DNA of 64,000 nt from Rossellomorea sp036867415 (GTDB taxonomy: Bacteria; Bacillota; Bacilli; Bacillales; Bacillaceae_B), in assembly GCF_036867415.1 (NCBI RefSeq), contig NZ_JBAJHU010000001.1, positions 620,001-684,000 on the forward strand. The letters run 5' to 3'. Positions 16,552 to 24,351 of the stretch are shown here, in pieces. Within the stretch, counting starts at the first letter, position 1. The number at the start of each line of letters is the position of its first letter. The notes below the pieces were generated by a model. That model had not been told where the DNA came from, ran no database searches, and saw only the letters and a program-made list of their open reading frames with translations. The position numbers and the translations under genes are program-made.

Positions 16552-17264
16552 GCATTGGACAAATTCATAACCGAAGCTCTTTTTTAAATAATCTGGCAGG
16601 TAATTTCGGCCGTGAACGCCGTGAACAGGTAGTGAAACCTGTATGGAAGCGTAACCCGCAATGGGATGTGTATAAAGGATTTTCGCAAGATGAGTTGGTT
16701 GAAGTACTGAAAAAACAATGCTTCCTCATTCACACAGAAGTCCATGAAACCGTAACTGCTGAACTTTCAACACTGATCCCTCATTTGATTAATGAGTACG
16801 GAGGGAAAACGGTTGTCACATGGGACGACCCCAGGTTTGAGGAATTCGGGCTGGGCGGTCTTACGGATGAATTGAAGGATGTTGGAATTGATATGCGCAA
16901 GTGGGATGGGGATGAACGGGAAGAAAGTCTGGCATACTCTGCAGCAGCGGATATTGGGATCACATTCAGCGATGCAGCTCTTGCAGAATCGGGCACAGTG
17001 GTGTTATACAGCGGCAAAGGAAAAGGACGTGCAGTGAGCCTGCTCCCTGCCGTCTATATTGCGATCATCCCGAAAAGCACGATTGTCCCCCGTATCACGC
17101 AGGTCGCAAAGGATATCCATAACAAGACTGCAGACGGCGAACTTGTAGCCTCTTGTGTGAACTTCATCTCGGGTCCAAGTAATTCAGCGGACATAGAAAT
17201 GAATTTGATCGTTGGGGTTCATGGACCAGTCAAGGCAACGTATATCATTGTAGATGATAAATAA
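16548..17264 (+). CDS. lutC: Lactate utilization protein C (LUD domain)
   Basis: LutC is the third component of the LutABC lactate oxidase, a 238-residue LUD-domain protein without Fe-S cysteines. The domain signature runs through ITFSDAALAESGTVVLYSG and ends with the conserved INGPSN-like SGPSNSADIEMNLIVGVHGP. The start ATG overlaps the lutB stop (ATGA). In B. subtilis the three proteins act together in L-lactate use during biofilm formation; the same role is expected here. A terminator follows. Confidence 0.94.
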   Translation: MSIGQIHNRSSFLNNLAGNFGRERREQVVKPVWKRNPQWDVYKGFSQDELVEVLKKQCFLIHTEVHETVTAELSTLIPHLINEYGGKTVVTWDDPRFEEFGLGGLTDELKDVGIDMRKWDGDEREESLAYSAAADIGITFSDAALAESGTVVLYSGKGKGRAVSLLPAVYIAIIPKSTIVPRITQVAKDIHNKTADGELVASCVNFISGPSNSADIEMNLIVGVHGPVKATYIIVDDK

Positions 17265-17307
17265 AGCGTCTTTCCCTTTTCATATGAGGAGGGGAAGGCT
17301 TTTTTTA
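17264..17307 (+). terminator. Terminator of lutABC
   Basis: An imperfect stem (AGCGTCTTTCCC with GGGGAAGGCT) is followed by seven Ts. Confidence 0.75.
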
Positions 17308-17429
17308 TATGCAATGAGAAGGAGTATGATCACCTCTTGGTCCCCATACAAACAGATTTTTTGACCTTGTTCCCATATTTGTTAAACTAAGAAGGTTGGA
17401 AAATGAAATATCATTTATCGGAGGAAACC

Positions 17430-18281
17430 ATGACAAATCGAAATAAAGGCATTTTTCTTTTACTATTATCCGCCTTCGGGTTTTCGATGATGGCAGCGCT
17501 AGTAAAGCTTTCCGGGGACGTACCGACGATTCAGAAGACGTTCTTCAGGAACTTTGTATCAGCCATCATCGCCTTCGGGTTTGTTAAATATCATGGGGAG
17601 CGGCTGTTTGGTAAAAAGGAAAACCAGAAGCTTCTTCTTCTGCGCTCCAGTCTTGGTGCTGCCGGAATCGTATTGTTTTTCTATGCAATCGATCACCTCG
17701 TACTGTCTGACGCAGATATGCTGAATAAGCTCAGTCCATTTTTAACCATCATTTTTGCATCGATCTTCTTAAAAGAAAGAGCGAGAACCTTTCAAATCAC
17801 GGCCATCATCATCGCGTTCATCGGGACACTGTTTATTATTAAACCTGCCTTCTCCTATGAGACGATCCCTTATGTTGCAGGTCTACTTTCCGCCGTATTT
17901 GCGGCAGGTGCCTATACAGTGCTCAGGGTATTGGGAACGAAGGAAAAATTTTACACTGTCGTATTTTATTTTTCCTTTTTCACCACGGTGATCCTGCTGC
18001 CATTTGTGCTCGCTTTCTACGAGCCGATGAGCGTAAAGCAATGGGTTTACCTGCTGGGGGCAGGATTCTTTGCAACCATCGGTCAATTTGGCATCACCAT
18101 TGCCTATAAATTTGCCCCGGCAAAAGAGATCTCGATCTTCTTTTACTCAACTGTGGTTTACTCCGCTCTCATCAGCATCTTCCTGTTCGGGCAGATCCCT
18201 GACATATGGAGCATCATCGGTTACATCATCATTTTCGGTGCATCACTCTACATGTTCCTGAAAAACAACAAAGAAGCATAA
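17430..18281 (+). CDS. DMT-superfamily (EamA) transporter
   Basis: This 283-residue integral membrane protein has about ten transmembrane helices arranged as two EamA repeats (GIFLLLLSAFGFSMMAALVK at the N-terminus; second repeat from about residue 145). DMT/EamA proteins export or import metabolites such as amino acids or nucleotides; the substrate cannot be read from sequence. ATG 17430 follows GGAGG. It is monocistronic, with lutC's terminator upstream and its own strong terminator downstream. Confidence 0.9.
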   Translation: MTNRNKGIFLLLLSAFGFSMMAALVKLSGDVPTIQKTFFRNFVSAIIAFGFVKYHGERLFGKKENQKLLLLRSSLGAAGIVLFFYAIDHLVLSDADMLNKLSPFLTIIFASIFLKERARTFQITAIIIAFIGTLFIIKPAFSYETIPYVAGLLSAVFAAGAYTVLRVLGTKEKFYTVVFYFSFFTTVILLPFVLAFYEPMSVKQWVYLLGAGFFATIGQFGITIAYKFAPAKEISIFFYSTVVYSALISIFLFGQIPDIWSIIGYIIIFGASLYMFLKNNKEA

Positions 18282-18288
18282 TTCAACG

Positions 18289-18336
18289 GCCCGTCCCGCA
18301 CTGCTTTAAAGCAGCATGGGGCGGGCTTTTGTTTTT
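18289..18336 (+). terminator. Terminator of the DMT transporter gene
   Basis: GCCCGTCCCGCA pairs with TGGGGCGGGC around an inner CTGC/GCAG hairpin, followed by TTTTGTTTTT. Confidence 0.88.
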
Positions 18337-18477
18337 CTGGATAACTTTTATGAAGGGATAGACTATAATAGAAAAAAGATTAATTTATGAGAGACTTAAT
18401 AAAATTTTCGTTTGCCGGTATCTTTTTCTATTCGAAAGACGTTATTAGCGTGAGAGGATATAAAGGAGTGAAGGAAT

Positions 18478-19170
18478 ATGTTTCGTGAGTCTGTGAGGAA
18501 AGAAAATGAAATGGAGTCGCAGGGGTTGAGTGAGTTAGTGGAAAAGCTGCAGCATTACTGTTTATTTCTTACCAAGAATAAATGGGACGGGGAAGATTTA
18601 TGTCAGGAATCCATCTGCAGGGCACTCAAACATTACCCTGATCAAGGAAAGTGGAGCGCTGCGCTATTGAAGAAAATGGCTTATCATGCATGGATTGATA
18701 AAATCCGCAAACAAAGTAAAGAAATGCTCGGCAATGTGCCCGATCACCCTGTGGAACAAAGGGGCGAAAGGGTTGACGGGACTTTGGAAAAACTGACAAA
18801 AAATCTGACACCAAAGCAGCTCATCACACTCGTTCTGAAAGAAGCCTTTCAATACAAAATCTCTGAAATCGCCGCACTCTTAAACATGACGGATACAGCC
18901 GTGAAAGCACTCCTCAGAAGGACGAGAGCCAGACTTGAAAACCTTTCTGAACATGATGAAACAATCTCCAATCAGGAGTATTGGGAAGAACATCTTCAGG
19001 TAGACATCCTGACCATTCTGCAGGACAGCATAAACTCACAGGATCCGTCTCGATTAATCGAAGGCCTCCCGGTATGGATTTCCACTCATTCCGTACCGAA
19101 GCTGGTTGCAATGCCTTCCATTACAAGAAGTTCTTCCACTCCTTCAAGCGTCCTCTCAATGGCAGCATAA
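18478..19170 (+). CDS. Sigma-70 family (ECF-like) RNA polymerase sigma factor
   Basis: The 230-residue protein has sigma region 2 (DGEDLCQESICRALKHYPDQGKW, then KKMAYHAWIDKIRKQSKE) and region 4 (LTPKQLITLVLKEAFQYKISEIAALLNMTDTAVKALLRRTRARL), and lacks regions 1 and 3, as in ECF sigma factors. It has an extra ~60-residue C-terminal tail rich in Ser/Thr ending PSSVLSMAA, similar in style to sigma factors with fused regulatory tails. No anti-sigma gene is adjacent; instead a ClpP paralogue follows 19 bp later in the same orientation. The start follows AAGGAGTGAAGG. The targets are unknown. Confidence 0.88.
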   Translation: MFRESVRKENEMESQGLSELVEKLQHYCLFLTKNKWDGEDLCQESICRALKHYPDQGKWSAALLKKMAYHAWIDKIRKQSKEMLGNVPDHPVEQRGERVDGTLEKLTKNLTPKQLITLVLKEAFQYKISEIAALLNMTDTAVKALLRRTRARLENLSEHDETISNQEYWEEHLQVDILTILQDSINSQDPSRLIEGLPVWISTHSVPKLVAMPSITRSSSTPSSVLSMAA

Positions 19171-19189
19171 GCTTTAAGGAGGAATGAAA

Positions 19190-19774
19190 ATGAGTACCAT
19201 CCCTTATGTTATCGAGCAGTCAAGTAAAGGCGAGCGTTCCTATGATATTTACTCAAGATTGTTAAAAGACCGTATCATCATGGTGAGTGATGAAATAAAT
19301 GATCACATGGCCAACAGCATCGTTGCCCAGCTGTTATTTCTGGCAGCGGACGATCCTGAGAAAGACATCTCACTTTATATAAACAGTCCAGGAGGCTCAA
19401 CATCGGCAGGCTTTGCCATCTTTGATACAATGGAATATATCAGCCCGGATGTCCGCACAATCTGCACGGGTATGGCTGCATCCTTTGGCGCGATGCTATT
19501 ACTTGCAGGTGCCAAAGGAAAAAGATTCGCACTTCCCAACAGTGAAATCATGATTCACCAGCCGCTCGGAGGAGCACGGGGGCAGGCGACAGATCTCGAA
19601 ATATCGGCAAAAAGAATATTGAAGCTGAGAGAGCATATTAATGAGATCATTTCGGAAAAAACAGGGAAGTCTTTAGAGAAAGTCGCCCTCGATACAGATC
19701 GAGATTATTTCATGAGTGCCCATGAAGCGAAGGAATATGGGATTATCGATGAAATCATTGAAAAAAAGAAATAG
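19190..19774 (+). CDS. clpP: ATP-dependent Clp protease proteolytic subunit (ClpP paralogue)
   Basis: This is a complete 194-residue ClpP serine peptidase with catalytic triad S98 (GMAASFG), H123 (MIHQPLGG) and D172, plus the conserved SLYINSPGGS substrate-channel segment. It would assemble into tetradecamers with a Clp ATPase. Several substitutions against the usual housekeeping ClpP (GMAASFGAMLLLAG, MVSDEINDHMANS) suggest it is a second, specialised paralogue. I use ATG 19190, seven bases after AAGGAGG; ATG 19184 is too close to that site. It is co-oriented with and only 19 bp from the sigma factor gene, so probably in one transcript. Confidence 0.93.
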   Translation: MSTIPYVIEQSSKGERSYDIYSRLLKDRIIMVSDEINDHMANSIVAQLLFLAADDPEKDISLYINSPGGSTSAGFAIFDTMEYISPDVRTICTGMAASFGAMLLLAGAKGKRFALPNSEIMIHQPLGGARGQATDLEISAKRILKLREHINEIISEKTGKSLEKVALDTDRDYFMSAHEAKEYGIIDEIIEKKK

Positions 19775-19796
19775 AATGAATTTATGAATTTATTCA

Positions 19797-19821
19797 GGGA
19801 CAGGTGACTGTTCCTTTTTTT
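19797..19821 (+). terminator. Terminator of the sigma factor-clpP unit
   Basis: The stem GGGACAG/CTGTTCC is followed by seven Ts. Confidence 0.75.
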
Positions 19822-19968
19822 AATGGTTGCATCTAAAGGTATATCAATCATGAAGGTGCCTTGCTCGAAACTCAGTATTTGAATCAGGCACAATTTCATA
19901 TTCTTTATTTATCCCTAACAATCCATTATTCTTAATAAGAAAAAAACTGATATAAATGAGGGACCAAA

Positions 19969-21033
19969 GTGAAAACGATACATAGCGACATCATTCAATT
20001 CAGAGGGAATCATTATGAATTCGGATATATGCAGGGAGAACGAATCAAGGATTCCATTACGGTAAAGAATCGAGACAATCAATGGAAGGTGAGGAAGCCG
20101 CGATTTTCAATAGAAGTGGAAGAAACGAAATCAATCATTACAAGGTTTGCCCCGGGTATCTGGGATGAACTTCTCGGATTGCAGGATGTACTTGGGTGGC
20201 CGATCGAGAAGGTGCTGAAGGAATTCGGCGGTTACAGGGTCGATTATGTTCGTTCCGGGTGTTCGATTCTTACGGGTGAGAATTATTTAATCCGGAATTA
20301 TGATTATCATCCCAAGACGTACGAAGGGCGCTATGTTTTCTACCAGCCGACGGATACAGGATACGCGATGATCGGACCAAGTCAAAGGGTTACTGGACGG
20401 ATGGACGGCATGAATGAGAAGGGACTCGCTGTCGGATACAATTTCATGCATCGGAAGAATCCAGGGGATGGATTCATCTGCTGCATGATTGGCAGGCTTG
20501 TACTTGAGGCGGCTGCTTCGGTAGAGGAAGCAGTGGATCTACTGAAGGAAATCCCCCATCGGCATTCGTTCAGTTATGTCGTGTATGATAAGACCAGCCG
20601 GACCTTCATCGTTGAAACCTCTCCCCGCGGGGTTAAGGTAAGGCAATCAAACACCTGTACTAATCACTTTGAAATCATGAAAGAGGAAAATAGAAATCAC
20701 CTGGTTGATTCAAAGCGAAGATTGGCGGTGATGGAAAAAGAAAAAGGGAGGAACCCAGGCATTGTAGACGCTTTCCGTCTCATGAACGACAGTAATCGAG
20801 GCGTCTTCTCAGATCTTTATGGCAGTTGGGCAGGCACGATTCATACATCCGCTTATCTTCCTAAAGAAATGAAAGCCTGGTTTGCCTTGGGAGGGGATCG
20901 GGACCCTGTCATATTTGATTTCGCAAAATGGCTGAGGGGGATAGATGTTTCACATGATCGGCTTACAGGTGAAGTGGATACAGATATCCCATTTGTCCAT
21001 ATGGATGAAGGAGCGGATTGGTTTAAAAGGTAG
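19969..21033 (+). CDS. C45 family autoproteolytic acyltransferase/hydrolase
   Basis: This 354-residue protein belongs to peptidase family C45, the Ntn-hydrolase group that includes acyl-CoA:6-aminopenicillanic acid acyltransferase. The likely nucleophile and self-cleavage site is Cys98 in SGCSIL, followed by NYLIRNYDYHP; the GRMDGMNEKGLAVGYNFM segment is also typical. Family members hydrolyse or transfer amide-linked acyl groups; bacillar homologues have no firm substrate. The start is GTG 19969 after GAGGGA. It is a single gene with a terminator shared with the convergent nitroreductase. Confidence 0.87.
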   Translation: MKTIHSDIIQFRGNHYEFGYMQGERIKDSITVKNRDNQWKVRKPRFSIEVEETKSIITRFAPGIWDELLGLQDVLGWPIEKVLKEFGGYRVDYVRSGCSILTGENYLIRNYDYHPKTYEGRYVFYQPTDTGYAMIGPSQRVTGRMDGMNEKGLAVGYNFMHRKNPGDGFICCMIGRLVLEAAASVEEAVDLLKEIPHRHSFSYVVYDKTSRTFIVETSPRGVKVRQSNTCTNHFEIMKEENRNHLVDSKRRLAVMEKEKGRNPGIVDAFRLMNDSNRGVFSDLYGSWAGTIHTSAYLPKEMKAWFALGGDRDPVIFDFAKWLRGIDVSHDRLTGEVDTDIPFVHMDEGADWFKR

Positions 21034-21052
21034 TCCCTTAAGTAAATGACAT

Positions 21053-21091
21053 AAAAAAGGGAATCTGCTTCGCAGCAAGATTCCTTTTTTT
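21053..21091. terminator. Bidirectional terminator between convergent genes
   Basis: AAAAAAGGGAATCT pairs with AGATTCCTTTTTT around a GC-TTCGCA-GC loop, giving T-runs on both strands. Confidence 0.85.
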
Positions 21092-21093
21092 AC

Positions 21094-21768
21094 TCAAACA
21101 AACTTCACAACATCCTCAAAAGATCTGCGTGTTTTTGGTGCAGGATCGTTTACCCGGTATCCGAATGCACACATGACTGAGATGCTGAAATGACCGTCAT
21201 CAAGCAGGCCTTCTTCACCTAACAGAGTATTCATTTTCTCGATATCGAATCCTTCGATCGGACAGGAGTCCACCCCGATTTGAGCGGCTGCCGTCATCAT
21301 GTTGCCAAGCGCGAGGTACGTCTGCTTGCCAGCCCAGTCGAGGAGAGGACGCTCACCGTTCAAAAGGTCAAAGTCAACTTTTTGGAACTGCTCAATTTTC
21401 TCGAGGTATTTACTCATATGATCTTCCGGCATGCCTTTGACATTTTTAAAGTGATCGAGAAGATAGGCAGAATCATACTCTGTATCCAGTCTCGTGCGTG
21501 CCAGTAAGATGACAAAATGGCTTGCTTCGGGCAGCTTTCCGTATGCTCCCCATGCTGTGTTTTTTATTTTTTCACGAAGGCCGGGTTCTTGAATGACAAG
21601 GAATCTCCAAGGCTCGAAGCCAAAGGAACTCGGCGATAAGCGTCCGGTTTCCATGATGAATTGAAAATCATCATCCTCTACTTTTTTATTCGGATCAAAT
21701 TGCTTTGTGGCATGCCTGAATTTATAAGCATCCAGTATTTCCTGCTTAAGTGCTTCTTTATCCCGCAT
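21094..21768 (-). CDS. Nitroreductase family NAD(P)H-dependent FMN oxidoreductase
   Basis: The 224-residue protein is an FMN-dependent nitroreductase of the NfsB/YfkO type. Signatures are RHATKQFDPNKK (phosphate-binding Arg near residue 18), the ETGRLSPSSFGFEPWRFLV segment and the C-terminal AFGYRV motif. Such enzymes reduce nitro compounds, quinones or flavins with NAD(P)H and act as cytoplasmic homodimers. A GAGGAG site precedes the ATG. It is monocistronic. Physiological substrate unknown. Confidence 0.92.
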   Translation of the reverse strand: MRDKEALKQEILDAYKFRHATKQFDPNKKVEDDDFQFIMETGRLSPSSFGFEPWRFLVIQEPGLREKIKNTAWGAYGKLPEASHFVILLARTRLDTEYDSAYLLDHFKNVKGMPEDHMSKYLEKIEQFQKVDFDLLNGERPLLDWAGKQTYLALGNMMTAAAQIGVDSCPIEGFDIEKMNTLLGEEGLLDDGHFSISVMCAFGYRVNDPAPKTRRSFEDVVKFV

Positions 21769-21922
21769 TTGTACATTCGCTCCTCACTTGAAATAATAGT
21801 CTCTCTTAAAATATCATAAGTTGTTTGAGGATTCACATTATTTGATTGGTAGACGATTCTTGAAACCATATTCTGGTTGTTTCGTATAATATGGTAATAC
21901 AATGGAAGGAGAGATGCTCATC

Positions 21923-22213
21923 ATGGAAATCATCTTGGCCATCCCGGTCGTTATCGGCATGTTCCTCTTATTTAATTTTCTCATGGGTTATGAGAAAGGG
22001 AATATTCAAATCGATTTTGATGAACGTTATTTTAAGGGGAAGGAATATATCGGAGCAATCAAGGCAGAACTTGAAAAAGAAGGCAAAGAAGTTCACTATC
22101 AAGGTAACGGACGTTTTATCATAGACGGCAAAGAATACCTCTTCATTGAACGGAACGTTACCATGGGCGGAGTACCTATGCAGCGGACCATCCTTAAACC
22201 GATCAAAAAGTAA
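21923..22213 (+). CDS. Small membrane-anchored hypothetical protein
   Basis: This roughly 96-residue protein has one N-terminal hydrophobic segment (IILAIPVVIGMFLLFNFLMG) followed by a charged soluble domain with IQIDFDERYFKGKEYI and GRFIIDGKEYLFIERNV. I do not recognise the family. Of three nearby in-frame ATGs, 21923 has the best spacing from AAGGAG; 21902 and 21914 overlap that site. It is 56 bp upstream of a methyltransferase gene in the same orientation. Confidence 0.6.
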   Translation: MEIILAIPVVIGMFLLFNFLMGYEKGNIQIDFDERYFKGKEYIGAIKAELEKEGKEVHYQGNGRFIIDGKEYLFIERNVTMGGVPMQRTILKPIKK

Positions 22214-22269
22214 GACCATTCCCTCACTGCGTTAAATAACTAAAGACGGGGCCGAGACAGGAGATCGAT

Positions 22270-22878
22270 ATGAAAGAACTCAATTTCGATGAATTGTTAA
22301 ATATAAAAACGGGTAAGGACCAAGTGGGGATGCCGCGATCGATTCACTACCATCGGTACGAACCGACCCCATACAGCGCCCTGCAAGATCTTTTTCAATC
22401 ATACGAGTTAAAAAGCAGCGACCGAGTCGTTGATTTTGGCAGCGGGAAAGGCAGGCTCAATTTCTTTATTCATTATTTATTTCAATCGACGGTAATCGGT
22501 ATCGAAATGAATGAACAATTTTATCAGCAAGCCGTTGAAAACCGGGATAGCTATTTGAAAAAGAAAAAAGGCAGAAGAAGCTCAATCGAATTTCATTGCT
22601 GCCTGGCCGAAGAGTATGAAATCCATCCCGCCGACAATGTCTTCTATTTCTTTAATCCGTTTTCAGTCCAAATTTTCATGAAAATCATCAATAATATCCT
22701 GTTCTCTTTAGAATTCTCTCCCCGTGACATTGAAATTGTGTTGTACTACAGTTCAGATGATTATGTTCATTATCTTGAGAATCACCCATTGTTCGAACTG
22801 AAGAAGGAGATCAATCTTTCCGGGGAGTACGAGCATAATGTATATGAACGGTTTTTGGTATATGGGCTGGTTTATTGA
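22270..22878 (+). CDS. Class I SAM-dependent methyltransferase
   Basis: The 202-residue protein has methyltransferase motif I VVDFGSGKGRL (about residues 53-63), an acidic end of the next strand at VIGIEMNE and a later YFFNPFS motif in place of the usual post-motif II region. It is a Rossmann-fold SAM-dependent methyltransferase. The substrate is unknown. The YFFNPF pattern is more common in small-molecule or polymer-modifying enzymes than in RNA methyltransferases, but this is weak. The gene is followed by a strong terminator and is convergent with bioY. Confidence 0.8.
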   Translation: MKELNFDELLNIKTGKDQVGMPRSIHYHRYEPTPYSALQDLFQSYELKSSDRVVDFGSGKGRLNFFIHYLFQSTVIGIEMNEQFYQQAVENRDSYLKKKKGRRSSIEFHCCLAEEYEIHPADNVFYFFNPFSVQIFMKIINNILFSLEFSPRDIEIVLYYSSDDYVHYLENHPLFELKKEINLSGEYEHNVYERFLVYGLVY

Positions 22879-22921
22879 CTCAGCAGCTGATGTAAGAGAC
22901 AAAATCAGTTGCTGAGTTTTT
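22878..22921 (+). terminator. Terminator of the methyltransferase gene
   Basis: ACTCAGCAGCTGAT pairs with ATCAGTTGCTGAGT, followed by five Ts. It may also serve bioY. Confidence 0.85.
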
Positions 22922-22952
22922 ATTTTGTGTTCTTCTTAAAAATCCGTAAGCC

Positions 22953-23528
22953 CTATTTAGATACGTACTGCGGTTTAACAGACGGAACGGCTTTATATAA
23001 CCGCTGTAAGAGCACCATTGAAACAGCCGTGACCCCAAGATCCAGAGGAAGGTAGGCTGCCATCCATCCCCAAGCGACTGTGTAACTGAAATCACTCGGT
23101 GCCTCAGCCCAGAATGATAGAGCTGCATACATGAAATTCGTACCGATTATGTAATTCAACGCTATGGCCAGGATTCCCGCAGCAGCATATCCAGTCAAGG
23201 TGCGATTTCTTTCAAGCACCATTCCTACTCCAAATGCTACAGCGATGAAAGAAAGCACAAATCCGAATGTGGGACTCAATAAGCTTGAAGGGCCGCCTTT
23301 GAACTGTGCAAAGACTGGAGTCCCAACCAGTCCGAGAGTCAAATAGACCGTCATCGCTTTAGCGCCTGTCCTGCTCCCGAGCATCCCTCCTGCCAGAATG
23401 GAAAACATCAATTGAAGCGTGACGGGAACCCCGCCGATCATCAGAAACGGTGAAACATTCGCCCCGACAGCCATCAACGAGGCAAAAAGACCGCATAAGA
23501 CAATTTCTTTCGTTTTACTCATGTTCAT
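22953..23528 (-). CDS. bioY: Biotin transporter BioY (ECF transporter S component)
   Basis: BioY is the membrane-embedded substrate-binding subunit of the biotin ECF transporter. The 191-residue protein has six hydrophobic segments and the family motifs GGVPVTLQ (near residue 33), AGGMLGSRTGAKAMTVYLTLGLVGTPVF and, in the C-terminal part, KAVPS after a helix. The energising EcfAA'T module is not in the window. It is divergent from bioDA and shares with them the BirA operator at 23572-23604, so all should be repressed when biotin is plentiful. Confidence 0.93.
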   Translation of the reverse strand: MNMSKTKEIVLCGLFASLMAVGANVSPFLMIGGVPVTLQLMFSILAGGMLGSRTGAKAMTVYLTLGLVGTPVFAQFKGGPSSLLSPTFGFVLSFIAVAFGVGMVLERNRTLTGYAAAGILAIALNYIIGTNFMYAALSFWAEAPSDFSYTVAWGWMAAYLPLDLGVTAVSMVLLQRLYKAVPSVKPQYVSK

Positions 23529-23571
23529 ATCATCCTCTCAAAAAATATGTGGTATGATACATATTATTAAA

Positions 23572-23604
23572 TATGTTAACTAAAATGTAAATATAGTTAA
23601 CATA
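23572..23604. promoter_or_regulatory. BirA (biotin repressor) operator
   Basis: TATGTTAAC and GTTAACATA form a perfect 9-bp inverted repeat with a 15-bp spacer, matching the Gram-positive BirA operator pattern. It lies in the divergent bioY/bioD promoter region. Confidence 0.9.
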
Positions 23605-23625
23605 AATAAAAAGGGGGAAGATTTT

Positions 23626-24351
23626 TTGAGTGGTTTTTTCATAACAGGAACTGACACTGAGATTGGCAAGACGATGATCACTGCCGTGTTAACCCGTTAT
23701 TTTCTGGACAAGGGAGTCGATGTTTTTCCTTATAAACCTGTACAAAGCGGGGCCGAGTGGGGAGGAGACAGGCTGGTTGCACCGGATACCGTATTTTATG
23801 AACGATTGGCGAAACGGCGATTTGGGGACGAAACCAATACATATTTGCTAAAAACACCAAGCTCTCCTCATTTGGCTGCGGCGATGGAAGGAAAAAAGAT
23901 CGAGGCTCAGCCTATCATCAATCAAACTCAGAAACTTTTAAACTCACATGAGCTTGTTTTCGTCGAAGGAGCAGGCGGGTTGATCGTCCCTTTGAATGAG
24001 GGAGAAACCATGATTGACCTGATCGAACACCTGAGGCTGCCGGTCATTTTGGTAGCGAGGGCAGGGCTTGGAACGATCAATCACACGGTTCTGTCGGTAA
24101 TGGCACTGAAGCAGAGAAACATAAATATCGCAGGTATCATCCTTAACCGGATAACACCTGATGAATTGCCTGAAATCGAAGAAGACAATAAGAGGATGCT
24201 GGAGAAATTATCTGGCGTTCCTATCGTGGGCACCTTCCCATACATAAAAGAAGATGAAATGGAAGAACTGGCTTTAGGAAAGGTTCTTGAAAAATGGGAC
24301 ATCAATGTTTTAGAGGAGGCGATGCAGCATGAATCCAGAGAAGCTTATTGA
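23626..24351 (+). CDS. bioD: Dethiobiotin synthetase
   Basis: BioD closes the ureido ring of dethiobiotin from 7,8-diaminopelargonate, CO2 and ATP. The 241-residue protein has the P-loop GTDTEIGKT (8-16), the catalytic KPVQSG motif (about 38-43) and VEGAGGLIVPL (about 111-121). It starts at TTG 23626 after a purine-rich AAGGGGGAAG. The 3' end overlaps bioA by 23 bp. This two-gene unit lacks bioF and bioB, which must be elsewhere if the pathway is complete. Confidence 0.95.
   Translation: MSGFFITGTDTEIGKTMITAVLTRYFLDKGVDVFPYKPVQSGAEWGGDRLVAPDTVFYERLAKRRFGDETNTYLLKTPSSPHLAAAMEGKKIEAQPIINQTQKLLNSHELVFVEGAGGLIVPLNEGETMIDLIEHLRLPVILVARAGLGTINHTVLSVMALKQRNINIAGIILNRITPDELPEIEEDNKRMLEKLSGVPIVGTFPYIKEDEMEELALGKVLEKWDINVLEEAMQHESREAY

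Noticed and set aside
18478..19170. Possible frameshift in the sigma factor C-terminus
   Set aside because: The unusual Ser/Thr-rich tail ends with a motif style (PSSVLSMAA) seen in such sigma factors, and the alternative frames give no better domain.
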